Under the pieces are notes generated by a model, which searched no databases, was not told where the DNA came from, and saw only the letters and a program-made list of their open reading frames with translations. Below, piece after piece: positions 1 to 12,920 of a DNA stretch of 64,000 nucleotides (position 1 is its first letter; every line of letters begins with the position of its first letter). Source of the stretch: Cymbidium sinense (Eukaryota > Streptophyta > Magnoliopsida > Asparagales > Orchidaceae); NCBI GenBank assembly GCA_021442155.1, contig CM038223.1, forward strand, positions 34,880,983 to 34,944,982, written 5' to 3'. A program made the position numbers and the translations under genes.

Positions 1-1100
1 ATGCTCCCAACAACAAGAATCTCATTGTGGAGAGGTGTTTCTGCAATCCTCGTAAGAGCATAAAGAGAATCATCAATGAGTGAGGCTGGGAGAACCTAGC
101 TTATGATAATGTATCTTGAGTCTTCCTCATGGTGTAGGAGTTTCTCATCATCATGAAGGAGCACCAGAATAAAAAAATTTATATAAGAGAAACTGGTTAG
201 TTTTGATAGTACTATGATTGATGCATAGTACAATTTACAAGATGTTGTGCATGATCAATATCTTTTATACTATAATGATCATCATGATTTCAATGAACTT
301 TTTATTTTTCTCACTATTAGAAATGCAGCTATCTAGTGGAAACAGTGGGAGAAAAAGATTATCAACTTTTATGCCATCTACTTGACTACAGAGTCTAAAG
401 CTTGACATTATTTTATTTCTGCCAACCTGATACCAACTGGTAATATTAGTGAGGTAACTAGGGATAGGTCTATTTCAAAATTTGCAGTTCAAAAGGGCTT
501 TACTAAAGATGTAGGAAAGATTATTTACAATTCAATTAGTAATATACTTAAGTGTAGTACTACTATAGGAATTGGCCATCCTTCCCTCATTTATGCTTTA
601 TGTATTACGGTCGATGTGTTAGGGGACTCAGATGAAAAAGTCAATATAAAAATGGCTTCTCTAATGAAAAAAATGATTGAAGGGTTTGGATCAAGACCAT
701 AAGTTGCAGAGAGTTCACACCTTCAGTCCATATCCAAATCTTCAAAGATGTAACTGAGCAACTCTAAGATATTGGAGGAGAATTTTAAAAAGTAAGGAAA
801 ATGGTGGGAAAAAGTAGCCAGTGGCAGCAAGAACTAGAGAAAAAAAATTTGATTATCATATGGGTTAATAATAGTATTTGTTTTCTTACATGAACGAGTT
901 TAACTCAGCACTCATTCAAATGTTTTAAAATTGCACCTTTAACACTGACCAAAGTAGACATACTTTTCCTATAATGCCTCACTATTAACTACATGTTAGC
1001 ACCCCACTCGAGTAAGAAGAAGAAAAAGAGGAGAAGGAGGATGACTATGATTTTTTGGCTAATTTTCCTATTTTTCATATTTTTCTTATTTTATTTCTAA
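1..1100 (+). pseudogene. Athila-type 'putative plant transposon protein' ORF remnant
   Basis: Translating the + strand and allowing frame changes gives a recognisable plant retroelement protein (the 'putative plant transposon protein' / Transposase_32 type carried by Athila-like Ty3/gypsy elements). Near 55-180 there is a segment reading RKSIKRIINE...GWENLAYD, like the N-terminal part of that family. At about 390-620 comes the diagnostic stretch: ANLIPTGNISEVTRDRS, then GFTKDVGKII, then GIGHPSLIYALC. An acidic tail (EEEEKEEKEDDYDFL) lies near 1010-1055, which fits the acidic C-terminus common in the family. In-frame stops and shifts break it, and the left end is cut by the window edge. The role of this extra ORF in the element is not established. 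The family match is fairly secure; the lineage (Athila) is inferred. Confidence 0.6.
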
Positions 1101-1467
1101 AATTTTGTAGTTAATTTCATTTTGTAATAAAAATACTTTCATTTCATATTTTCTATTTTGTCATTCTAATAATTTTTTAGCTACTCTAGGATTTAAAGTT
1201 AAAATCCAATCAAATAATAATATTTAACCTAAATTGATGACTTTGAGATTAGTTCATCAGTGTTATCTGGTTAGCGCTGGGGCTTAAAATCAGCAAGAAT
1301 AATGCCTCAATGTTGCATGGATAGTGCTATGGCACTAACAGTGAATATTCTTTATACTTTTAAACCAAGAAAACAATGTTGTGGCACCCAGATTATAGCA
1401 TTGTGATGCCAAATGATCAACGCCTTGGTGCTAAGTGATGGGACTTAGGCTTAAAAAATTGCATAAG
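1101..1467. repeat. AT-rich 3' flank plus 'GCACC-word' repeat G fragment
   Basis: After the ORF remnant comes AT-rich sequence. From about 1260 there is a stretch dense in short phrases such as TGGCAC, GCACC and GGTGCTA. The same vocabulary fills 11451-12350 and 32250-33620. The fragment stops abruptly where X1 starts, and similar sequence resumes after E1. This suggests X1-E1 was inserted into a G-type repeat, although I found no clean target-site duplication. Confidence 0.4.
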
Positions 1468-1472
1468 TGTTG

Positions 1473-1493
1473 ACCTAACTTTTGGAGTGAGGT
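1473..1493 (+). repeat. X1 5' terminal hairpin
   Basis: Arms ACCTAACT and AGTGAGGT with a 5-nt loop (one mismatch), placed a few bases inside the TG start of X1. Other X copies have the same structure with different arm bases. Confidence 0.5.
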
Positions 1494-1908
1494 TAACTAC
1501 CTTTACCCAAGATTTAGGACTCTTCTATACAGTAAGTGTTTCTTAGTGCTAGTACACTTCTAGTGATTAAGGGAACACAAAATTCAAATCTAAAGACTCA
1601 TAGGGTGCCCTAGGACTAGAGCATGGCTTAGGAGAAATGAAGCCTCAAAAATTTTAATGCATAACCAAAGTATATGATCAATCAATTTAATAAATTCAAA
1701 TAAAATGAATACAATCCAATATCCAAGCCAAATGCCAAATCGATTTAGGCTCACTTTGATCCATCATAGGCTTAACTTGGCTAAATAGGCTAAGTTGACT
1801 CAACTCAACCTAACCTATTTGGATTCCTCAAAATCAAACTAACTTAATTGAAACTCAACTTATCCAAACTCCTTTGGACTCCAACTCAACATGATTAAAC
1901 CTTGATTG

Positions 1909-4836
1909 TGTTGACTAAACACCTTGTGTATCTCACCATTTGATTTGATGATAACAAAATTTATGTAATAAGACCTAATTATTTCTTTGCAGGTGAAATT
2001 ATTCACATTAATCATTATGAATTTAATTATTAATTTATATTTATCTTGATAATGAATATATATTTTATATGTTGCTAATTAGGTTAAATTCAAGTGTGCA
2101 AGAAAAAATTTTCAGCTCTAGGTTCTTCAGTTATATCAAAATGCTAAAGCTTTTTAACAAGGATTGGGTGAGAATTTTTATAGGAACTATAATATTAAGG
2201 CAAATGAAAGCTCACTAAGATAAAATAATTTATTCAGTAAATTTTAGATTCATCATTATAAAATTATTTGTATTTTTTTATATCTTAATGTTACAATTAT
2301 TGATTAAGTTATTCAATTTGGATATTATAAACTAAATGCATGAAATAAGTTCTATTAAATGTGTGGTCAAGTAATAAATTATATTTAAACTTTATTAAAT
2401 CATTTCCATTCCATTCATGATATTTATTCATATTTTTAGTGCATGAAAATTGAATTATCCTAAAATTATTCTTTTTCCTCTTATTCTCTCTCATAATATT
2501 CTTTCTTCTCTCTCCTATTATCATATTCATCTTAACATTGTTTTGGCCAAAATTTTTAATGAATTTTATGTAATAAAATATGTGGAGTTCATTCAAAACA
2601 TTTTCATATTATACTCCTTCATTTTTCATATTTTAAAAATTCATTTATTTGAATTTCTGAATTTGAATTATTTTGAATTATTCTTTAATTCAAACTTCTT
2701 TATGCATGACATATACTTGCTAAATCAAATCAAATTTTTTGGAATATGTTGAACGTCCCAATAATAATTAATTTTGATTATTTAAATCCAAATTAATCTA
2801 TTACAAGTTATTTTAAATTTAAATTCAAATTAGCCCTCTTTTACTAAATAATTCCTTTTTTAATTTGATCTATTTTAAGAAAGTTTTAGGGGGCCGACCA
2901 TTTTGCTTTAAATTTAATAAAGTTATATATTATTTAAACATTCAATAAGTATAGAATATAATTAGCCTTGACCTAAACTAATTTATGCATCAATATGAGG
3001 ATTTTATATTTTTGGAAACCCCTTTGGCCGAATTCATTAAATGGATTTTCCATGGATTTATTTAATTCATAATTTTCTTCTTCATATCTAAACCTTCTTG
3101 GCTGAATTTACTATGGGATCCCCTCTATCATTTTCCATGAATTACTCAACCAACATTCCATATTGTGTTAAAATAAATTTGTAAAGGAGCCTATTGAAGA
3201 TCTCCTTGGCCGATTCTTATTCTTTTGAATTTGAAATTCAAATTGATGCCTAATCATTCTGCCTTTCAATGGATTAGTTTTTGGCTGACCCTAGACTCAT
3301 TCCTCATCTATTTAAGAGTCTTGTTTCAACTTGAAAAAGGTTCCACAAAGCAAATATTCTCTCTTATTCTCTTGTTTATCTTCTCCACCTTGGCTGATCC
3401 TTGCGAAAGCAAATACTTGGAGATTTTTGCTGATTCAAGTGCAAGCATTCTTCATAATTCTTCTCTTTCCCTTGGACATTTATTTGAATTGAAGATTGAT
3501 TGGGAAAAGTGAATGTTTGGTGTGTTTCCTCGCTTGGACGAAAGCATCATAGCATTGGTGTTTAATTTCTAGGGTGTTAAGTTCTTATACTTCTTTTATT
3601 TCTTCTTGGATTTGAGTTTACAAGGTTATTTAAATTATCTTTTGTTTATTCACCTCATAAATTTTAGCTCCTATTTGGACAAAAAAACATAAGAAGATCA
3701 ATTTGTTTTAGACTTAACAACTTAATAATCCTTTGATTTCTTGTTTGTCCTAATACTAACATAAGGAGATCCATTTATTTTGTGCTTAATCATTGGATAA
3801 TCCTTTTATTTTATGTTTGGCTGAAGTTTATTTCAAACATTTTTAATTTCCTAGTGCTTAATCATTTGAATATCCATTATATATTACTTTGACTTAAAGT
3901 TTCATATATTTTAGTTAAATTTGATTGTGCTTAACATCTTATTTCATTTCATTTTCTATTTGGTCGGCCACACCATCTCTTGCATAAATTATTTTGTTCT
4001 TGTTGATTACTTGTATTCAATTGGTTTGTGTATATGTTATGTGATAGCTTTCTTGTGGTATCATGCACACATTTATTCAAGTGATTGTTTAGTTATTCCA
4101 ATTGCATAGACATTTATCATTTGAATAAAAGTTAGCTTGTGTGAGAAAGAATTAGAAGTAAAGTTTTTGTGATTGCATTTTAGTTTGCATTCAAAGTCAT
4201 TAAAGAAAATCATTTCCAACTTTTTAAAGATTAGTCAAGAAACATTAAGTTACTTAATTGCATTAAACATTTGATTAAAAATCTTATTTTAATTTCATTT
4301 AAAGTTAAATTGAGCTCTTTTTTTCATTAAAATTCAATTTTCTTAACATTAGTCTACATTGGATTATGAGTGCAAATATTTTAAAATTGAGAGTTAGATT
4401 TGTATCTTTCTTTTTGTCTTGATTTGATTTCTTGTTGGGTTGTACTTGCCTATTAAGAAAAGTATGGAGTTGGGTTATACTTAACCGTTAAAGAAAGTTT
4501 AGTGTTGAGTTGTACTTGCCTATTAAGGAGAGTAAGTGTTGGGTTGTACTTGGCCATGAAGGAGAGTACAAGAGATTTGTTGTAACCTTAACTTTTTTTT
4601 AGTGAATTCCTAGCCTAGGTGGCTAGGCGTGGACGTAGGCCAGTTTTTGGGGTTTGCCAAACCACATAAAAATTTTTGTGTTCTCTTTCTTAATTTTTCT
4701 ATACTTTACTTTTCTACTACTATTATTCTATTGTTTCAATTTGATAAAGCATTATTATTAAATATTTAAGTTTTCTACAAAAGTTAAAATTAATTTTCTA
4801 AACACCCAGGTCAGGCCCCCTCTTGGGTGTCACAAC
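1909..4836 (+). mobile_element. Copia-like solo LTR (family F, copy 1)
   Basis: A block of about 2.9 kb inside X1 module A, matched in reverse complement by 35223-38011. It begins TGTTGACTAAAC, then TTGATTTGATGATAAC, a phrase common near the start of plant LTRs. Near the 3' end (about 4605-4690) it carries GTGGACGTAGG followed by the CCAAACCACATAAA phrase typical of the R/U5 part of plant Ty1/copia LTRs. It ends ...GGGTGTCACAACA. Module A of X1 continues on both sides. No primer-binding site, gag or pol follows, so it reads as a solo LTR. Ends are set by comparison of the two copies; no target-site duplication could be confirmed. ORFs inside it (for example 2450-2752 and 3225-3512) do not resemble known proteins and are taken as chance. 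Confidence 0.6.
4435..4572 (+). repeat. 34-35 bp tandem repeat, 4 copies, in LTR family F
   Basis: Four units start at about 4435, 4470, 4505 and 4539, each reading approximately TTGGGTTGTACTTGCC...TTAAGGAGAGTA. The same four-unit array is present in the reverse-strand LTR copy at 35473-35609, so it belongs to the LTR rather than arising locally. Confidence 0.8.
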
Positions 4837-7800
4837 ATCTTAATAGATTGTAATCCAATTGAATCAAGCCAAGTAAATTTAGGTCTTGACCCAAGTTTGC
4901 CCAAATGAATTCCTTAAAGATCAAAGCTCGATTCAATTTGAATCAAGCCAATCCAACCCAATCAAAATTCCTTGGTTATTCTAAGCATCCTACCAAACAT
5001 TTCAACCTATCACAATCCACTCAATCAAGCCAATCAACTCCGATGATCCAAGTTGACCCATTTGACCTAAAAGGGTTCAAATGAGCCAAAATTCAATCCA
5101 ACTCTTGTCAGTTGCAATCAAAGCCTCCAATCAACTCTAAATTCATCATTGAATATATTTCATTTTTCATATAGTCTCATATGGACCCAATCAACCCAAT
5201 TGATCGATCCAACCCAGATTGACCTGAATGACCAAATTGAGTTAAGATTCAATCAAGCCTCAATAAGACAAAACAAACTCACCCCATATTTTCCAAAATG
5301 ATTATTGATCACCATTTATTGAATTACATCCAATTAGGCTTAGCCAAGCTAATTTGGTTATTTGACCCAATTTGACCTAAAGGGTTAAATTGGACCAACT
5401 TTCATTCTAATTCAAATTGATTGTAACTAATTAACTTAAACAATCAGGAATTGAGTATTAAACACAATTTAACCACCAATTGAAGCCAATTTGATCAAAT
5501 GAACCCAATTGATCCATTTGATCTAATTTGACCTAAAGTGTCAAATTGAACCAAATTTTATAATAATTCAAATCAATTCAAATCAATGCTTACAGTCAAT
5601 CTCAAATGGTCATTCAAACATGAACCAACCTTTCACTCAAACCAATTTGGCCAATTTGGCAAAATTGGTCAACTTAACCCATTTGGCCTAAATTAACTCA
5701 AATGAGCCAAACTCAAATCAACTTCAAGTTAGATCAAACTAATTATTCCAATGCATTCCAAATATCTAATCAAACATAATCCAATACCTCCTTGGCCCAA
5801 TTTTCTCAATTGGTCAACCTAGCCCAAGTAAACCCAAATTGACCTATATAAGTCAACTTGAGCCAAACCTAACCAAACTTGGCATGACTCATCCTTAGGT
5901 CCCTATTGACTTGCCCAAGTGAACCCAACCCATGGTGATCCCAATTTGGGTCAAATCAACTGAACCAAGGGTTCCAAAATAAGAAGTAATCTCTATTTGG
6001 AAGGCCTACCCATCTCCTCTACCCATGGCAGCCAACTTTAGCCCTCTTTAGACATAGGCCCACTTACCCAACCAAACCCAAAGTGGTTGGGTGTAGCCCT
6101 TAATAAAGGGGAGGCCCTCCTCCCCGTGGCCATCCATAGGTCCACCTCAAAAGAGTTGTACACCCCAAAGAAGGCCACTAAACTCCCTCAACCACTCAAA
6201 CACCTCTACATTACCAGTCCCCTACAACATCTAGCTACCCACACTGGTCGGACAACTACTAAATGCTAAACCAATCCCATGGCTTAGTTCACTTGGGGAA
6301 GAAAGTGCACCCATCCTCTCCCATTTTAACCAACACACACTGCTCAGATGACCCCAAGTAGTCCCCAAGCATCACTGAGCTCCCTCATTCCTATGGTCGT
6401 TGGCAAGAAAAAGCTTCAGTTGAACCTGAGCCTCCTCTCCATCCAAAGTCACAAAACCTAAATTAATTCTTCCCACGCCTTTCTCTAGCCTTGACAAACC
6501 AAAATGAATCAATTCTTGATCGATTTGAGCATTAGAAACCATCTCAAGACCAACTCCAGCAAGTTTTACGATGGCGTTTGGTCCATAGAGCAACCAGTGG
6601 GGAGAGAACTCGTTGGTTTCTCAATAGGACTTCATCTCTTCAAGATGAAGCTACCTCAATCACCTAACCACTAATCTTGAGCTCCAATGAGGTACAATCT
6701 GACAAACCATAGACATCCATAGGATTGTTGATCTTTTATGAAGGAAATCATGATTTCATGTGAATCCCACCATATGATCTTCTTAGATTTTATCCTTTAT
6801 CATTTTTGAATCATTTATATCATAGAACGAGCTCTAGTGAGCTCTAATCAAGTGAAAAAAGGCAAATAATTTCCATCTTCCATCACTCATAAGATGATGA
6901 ATCATCAACCATCTATTTTGCATGATTAGAATGGACGACTGTGATTAATCATGTTAGATTTTTTGATTTATTTTCTTTAGAATCAAAGGTTTAGCCTCCA
7001 CTGTTTGATTGGAGATTGAACGATCGAAATGAAACTGAGTCCGCTGAAATTGAGTCTGTTGTAGCTCCGCATCAACATATGTGTGGCATTGACTACATAA
7101 ATCATTTAATTAGGGTTTAAAATTGATTAATTAGCCAAAACTTTAAAAATTCATAACTGATATAAAAAATAAAAAAAATACAAATAAACCCTCTATAGAA
7201 AGCATAGAAAAAGAAGAATATAAAAAAAATAAAATCCTTAGTTTCATCCAACGAGTAGTGGTAAATTAGAGTTTAAAATTTCAACTGGTTACTTTAATTA
7301 AGCCCTAATCACTTGGTTAATGAACTTGAAAATTGGCATGTTGGATACATGGGATGGCCTTTGGATCCCATAATGTTATTGGATTAATTTGCTAAGTAGA
7401 TTATAAAAATCCATAATTTTAAATTCTAATTACCCCTTTTTGGGTGACTTAATAATTATTTAAATTGAAAAAATTATGAAATTGATTAGGAAAGGTTATT
7501 TAATTATCATAATAGTAAAGATGATCAAGAGAAATAATTAGGACCTCCCCTCTTAATTATTTTCCAAAAAATCATCCTTAAGCCCTTTAATTAAATGATT
7601 AAATAATAAAATTAAATAAAAAGGAGAAAAAATTAAAATAAATAAAAATTACATCATCATAATTAGCACAACCAGCAAGATTGATTTAATTAATCCTTCT
7701 TATGTGCTTAGTTAACATAAGGGTTTCAACAAAATTTTGATTTTCTATTGGCTTAGGAAATTATAAAAGTAATTAGTTAATCCCCTTAATTCAATTAAAT

Positions 7801-9964
7801 TTTTAAACATGGGTTTAATTGCATTAGAATTTTTAGGAAATTGCTAATTTTATTTTCAATTGCATCATCATGTTTCATAGGTCCTTGCTTAATGGTTAAT
7901 TAAATTAAGAGATTCTTTGAGAGGGTGACTAATGCACTTGCTAATGAGCTAAGTCAAATTAAGTCATAAAATTTACTTAGTCTATTTTTAAATTAATTAA
8001 TTAACCAACATGGGTATGGTTAAGCAAATTGGCCTTTCTCCTCCTCTTTAAGATTAAATAATTCAAAGCACAAAATTTAAATCTTAAAAAAAAAATTGTT
8101 TAAGCTTAAGGTGTGCTTATTTAATATGATTATCATTAGATTTAATGAAGCTAAGTATGTCATTTGATGATATTTAATTCTTTTGTTTCAATTATCATAA
8201 GTTTGCATGCCATGTGTTTCATACATTCATGTTTTAAATTTAAAAGGAAAGGTTGCATCAAATTGCATGATGAGGGAAATAAACTATATGGTGTGGTTAT
8301 TATCATTATGTAAATCTCAAGTTAATTTTCTCTTTTAGGTAAGAATTAGGTGCTAACTATCAATTAAATAATTATAAAGAAAATCTTCATGTTTGTAAGT
8401 CTTATTGTATGTAATAAATCTCAAATAAAATTTTATTTGTTAAAAGATAATAACCTACAACTTTTCATAATTTCATTTTGTATCGATATATATTTGCATG
8501 TGTATTTGAACTTGCAAGTATATAGTATGGACATCTTGAGAATAAGAGGATTTAAGTAGCCCCAAAGAGGTCTTAGATAACCTCACCTCCTTAGTTTAAT
8601 AAAGGCACATACTTGCATAGTTTTCTTACACACTTGTATGCATATGATTAGATATGAAGTTAGATTTCCATAGTTACAAAATTCATGCATATTTTTATTT
8701 AAGTGTGTCAAAATAAATATATAAAGTACATGTGTATTTGAATCTAGAAGTGTATAGTTTGGACATCCCAAGAATACAAAGCTTTAAGTAGCCCCAAAGA
8801 GGTCTCAAATAATCTTACTTCTCTGGTTTAACAAAAGCACAAACTTGCATAGCTTTCATATACAATTGTTACATAAAGTGATTCCTTTGTTACAAAATGT
8901 ATGCATATCCATGTTTAAGTATGCCAAAAAATGTATAAGATGTATGCATATGTATTAAATTAAAGTGAAGTAAAATGAAATGAGATTATAATGTTATTGA
9001 TAATGAGATTAAAATAATAAAGCATTATACATTTGATGGTGACTTGGCTTCATTAACTTTAAGATGCCTTTCATGTTTAAATAAAATTCATTAAGTCAAA
9101 TCTAAACATAAGATTGCTTTAAACTCATGATCCATTAAGAAAGTTTAAGAATCATAAAATTCATTTCTTAGAAACAATTTAAGGTAGGGATTAAATGGGT
9201 TCAACTCTCTTTCTTCTCATTGCAATAATAAATTATAAGTAAAAGATAAAAAGAATATGTGATTTAAAACTCAATTAAAATCTTAAATTAATTGATGTGT
9301 AACCACCTTTAATAAGGGATTTAAACATTCAAATATTAAAAATCTTAATCTTAATGCTTAAGTGATACATACCACACTTTGGCTATAACACACACACATT
9401 AGAATATTGAGTCACCAATCTTAGTGTCAGGTTAGGCAGGTGATTGTTGTGGCGATATATTTTATTTTATGATGTAATAATTTTAGACTGGATGTTAGGA
9501 TTGCTTATGCATAGACTAGGTGTTACACTTATTAAACTAATAGTTTTTTTCTACAAGGGATTTTGCTTAAGGGACTATTGTAATAATCAAATATAAAAAT
9601 GCCTTTTGCTTGTAAGTACTACTTAAATCTCTAAGCAAAATCCAATTAGGATAGGTGGGCTTGTTACTCAAGTATAGAGTGTTAAGTCTAAAAATGTGAA
9701 ATTTAATTATTTAGCTTGTATGTTTGTTTAGCTAACATCTAATTTGTAGGTGTAGTTAGAGTTACTTTCTCTTTAAAAATGTAATTTTATAATAGGATTA
9801 GAATTAGTGCTATGGAGTTTAGAATGAGCAGTGACCAGAAGGTAAAGACTTGGGAGGCCCTATGAAGCCTAGAGTAAGCTAATCCAATGAACAAAAGAAG
9901 AACATGAATTGAAGACCCTTATAATGTTTATTTCATTTGTCAAATTTAATTGTAATTTGGGTTG

Positions 9965-9972
9965 TATAAGGG
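9965..9972 (+). promoter_or_regulatory. TATA-like box in X1 module D
   Basis: GTTGTATAAGGGTAAAGCTT at the end of module D aligns with GCTGTATAAAGGCAGAGCTT in X4 (44990). The box sits about 60 bp before the module end. It is conserved in position between X1 and X4, weaker in X2 (CTATATTTGGGCAGAGCTT) and deleted in X3. Promoter function is inferred. Confidence 0.35.
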
Positions 9973-10030
9973 TAAAGCTTGACTATCCAATTCATTTTTT
10001 TTCCGGGGTGTACAGCGGTACGTAACCACA

Positions 10031-11450
10031 CTCGCATTTTATTCTTTTATAAAATTTAAATATTTGATTGTTAGTTTACACTGTGTAATAAAAATTGCAT
10101 GAATTTTAAAGATTTCTAAAAGTGTATATGTTTGATGTGTGGCCTGGATACGTTAATCTTTTTAAGATAAAGTTTAATTTTCTACCCCAATTTAATAACT
10201 TCAATTAAAATTTAATAAGCTCATAAACTCACATTAAAAGCTTAGGTATATAATCAAAATAAATAAAAGATTTAGAAATCTCTTAGCTGGATATTGTATG
10301 TTATTACATCATGCATATTATAATGTTTCACTCTTAAAAATATGCAATCTCTACTTTTTGATAATAGGGGAAATGCTTAACCTGTGAGGGAAATCCTTTG
10401 TATTGGAAAACACCTCTTCTCACGGATTTATCCCACAACTTAATTTTATATTGCATTTAGGCATAATTATCCCAAGCCTTAGTCCAAATTAATGTGTCAG
10501 AATGATTTAAAAATTTACAAATTTTGCATTAGTTTAAATCATGTATTCATACCAATAATAATCTAGCCTCTTAGATAGTTAGTTTAGGATTTTAGAATCT
10601 TTCCTATTTAACAACAACCTAGCTATCTTGAATTTACACTTGGCTGGCTGACATGGTTTTAAAATCATAGGAGGTGTTAGTTGGCAGACATTCCAGGCAA
10701 TTGTAATTCCAAAAGAATCGGGATCGATTCATTCTCTCTTAGTTGGCAACCATAATATCCCACTTTCCTTAAATAGATTTAGGTTAGGCTCTTAGCTTGT
10801 CCTAGAGAACTCTAGATATAGGTTTGGAGGCTTCTTGTTTCTCTCTTACTATGAGTATAAGCCATCACTTCTTAGGCATTTCTATAATCATGTGTTATTA
10901 GAATATGAGTCTTAGCTTTCTAATAAAATTTTAACTTAAATAAAATAACTTCACCCTTTCATAAATTTAAAGCCTCACCATAAAGTAGACTGAAGCATCT
11001 TCCTAGTATCTTGAATGCTTCTTACTTATTCTCCTTTAGAATTAGTTAATAAGTCTTCCTATTCAAACAATCCCATTTGATTTCCAATAACAACCAATCA
11101 TTTGATAGTCTAACTTCATAATATTTGGAGATATCGGTTGATTACTTTAATCAAGAGTACTCTTTAGAAATTCTCATTTTTTAAGATGTAATTAACTATA
11201 GAAGCTTACTTCCATAGGGAACTAGAGAACCCAACATAAAATAAATCCTACTTTACTTATCCATATAAAGTAGAGGAAAGATCTCTAGTATATATGAAGA
11301 CCCATTTTCTTTAGGAGTTTTTATTAGGTGATTAAGTCCATTATATTGTGGTATTTCTATCTTTCGAGATAGTACATTACTCCTTAGATGTCATACTTGA
11401 TCATTTCAATAAGGACCCCCTAAAATTTGCATGGAGTCCCCAGAACTTTA
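10031..11450 (+). repeat. Module E copy 1 (E1)
   Basis: This module follows X1 directly after CCACA. It shares with E2-E5 an ordered set of phrases: GGTGTTAG...GGCAG near 10670, TAATTAACTATAGAAGCTTA near 11190, CATAGGGAAC near 11213, GATTAAGTCCATTATA near 11330 and TTGATCATTTCAATAAG near 11398. No coding potential is seen. The 3' limit is set by where the similarity among copies fades. Confidence 0.65.
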
Positions 11451-12920
11451 AATTAAAACACCATAATGAGGTAGTGAGTTGACATACATAGTGCCGGCAC
11501 TTTAAGGCTTATTGCTAAAAGATTATAGACTTGAAATTTTGACTTTATAATTTGAGTAGGAGGTGTTGCAGCACCAAGATCCAAGGCTACAACACTTTGT
11601 AATTGACATTTTGCCTTCATAACCCAAGAGGTTGGTTCCACAACATCGAGATTTAGTGTTGTGGAATTGGTCATAGTGCCTCGGTGCCATTTAATAGTAT
11701 TGCAGTGCTATGAAGTGGAGCACTAAGGTTTCAAATCTTGATAGCATAGTGTTGCAACACTGTAGAGCCCCTAGTTAGAAGACTCTATTTTATGATGATT
11801 TTACTATATGATTTGATGATTTTTTTTAAAATTTTGATAGTATAATGAGTAAGCAATACTAGTTTTTAAAATATTTTAGTTAAAAAATGCACTTTTATCC
11901 TTTATTCCACATCCAAGATTGACAAAAGGAGAATTTTATCATCTCATGTTAGAATGAAGTTCAACAGTGGAGGTCTTGAACTTTTAAATTTGTATTTTAG
12001 TGAATGTGAGGTCTGATTTAATTTTGATTTCATTAGCATTTCATCTTGGAAATGCCTAAAATTTTATACTTAAAGTGATCACATTTTTCTTCTTTGCTTA
12101 GAATCTAAAATTAATAGAGGGAGAATCTTTACTTTGCACCGGATCCAAGATCAATGGTGAAATCCTTCAATCACTCCTACTTATCCAAAACCACTCAAAC
12201 TCTCCCCTCAGGTGGTTATCATTGAGGAGATGGCTGTTAGTGGCAATGGTTGGTGTTTTTAATCCTTTTAAACTTAGGAGTAGTGGATCTAGCACCTAAG
12301 CATCAAGTTTCAAGCACCACAGTGTTGGAGTCAAGATAATCATTTTTTCGTAATTATGAATTAGTGCCTATGCACCAGGTTTGCGATGTTGGAGTTGGGA
12401 TGTTCATTTTTTCATTATTTATTATTTTTTTATTGTAAATAATTTCATCATTGAAATTTTCCATTAATTGAACTATTGTGCCCTTAGTTTTAGTTTGTTG
12501 GAACAATAAACCACCTACTAATGATGTATGACTGACTTGCACTGACTTAGAGACCTTAGTTGCACAACTAGCAAAACAATTTTTAGACATTAGCTCAATG
12601 GAAAAGAGTTCAATTGAGTCCAAGAGTTTTAATGTAGTACATCATGAAGGAAATCAAATTAAAGATTCAATTAAAATAGCTAAGGCTAAAGCCTAAAGAA
12701 GATAATAAAGAATCAACCCATTAAGAAGAGCCTAAACTAAAGCCAAATATAGAACCCATATTCTAAAACATATGAAATTTAATTTTAATTTTTCATTTAT
12801 AATTTATAATATAAAGGAAATCCTTAGACCTCCTCAAAAGAGAGAAAGAAAAAAGTGCCTCCTCCCCCTATAAAAAGACTTCATTTTATATGGTTAAGGG
12901 GGGTCATTCTATAAGGTAAG
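11451..12920 (-). repeat. Repeat G copy ('GCACC-word' element), reverse orientation
   Basis: Dense in short phrases such as GTGCCGGCAC, GCAGCACC, CACAACATCG and TCGGTGCC (11480-11770). A TATA-containing segment near 12868-12900, read on the minus strand (TTTTTATAGGGGG followed by a pyrimidine-rich run), aligns with 32470-32560 on the plus strand. It may be the LTR or regulatory part of a retroelement. The short minus ORFs at 11453-11674 and 12354-12623 show nothing recognisable and are regarded as chance. Confidence 0.4.

Larger units (their letters stand above)
1468..10030 (+). repeat. Family X copy 1 (X1), interrupted by a copia-like LTR
   Basis: A large non-coding dispersed repeat, about 5.6 kb without the 1909-4836 insert. 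Order: start TGTTGACCT with hairpin (1473-1493); module A (1500-1908 and 4837-6000), a word array of TTTGACC/GGGTCAAATT phrases; module B (6000-7130), GC-richer, with short spurious ORFs and a GAGCTCCAATGAG phrase near 6680; module C (7130-9400), very AT-rich; module D (9400-10030), with a TATA-like box at 9965 and terminus AACCACA. Module C includes a local duplication of about 240 bp (near 8500-8600 and 8740-8840: 'TAGCCCCAAAGAGGTCT'). The same order recurs five more times in the window. I do not recognise the family; TG...CA ends allow a very long LTR. Confidence 0.7.

Noticed and set aside
2309..2752. Overlapping ORFs on both strands (95 and 100 codons)
   Set aside because: They lie in an AT-rich part of a copia-like LTR, have hydrophobic low-complexity translations and are not preserved in the second LTR copy.
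1468..10030. Family X considered as an endogenous plant pararetrovirus
   Set aside because: No movement protein, coat, RT or RNase H segments are present in any copy; only non-coding sequence is found.
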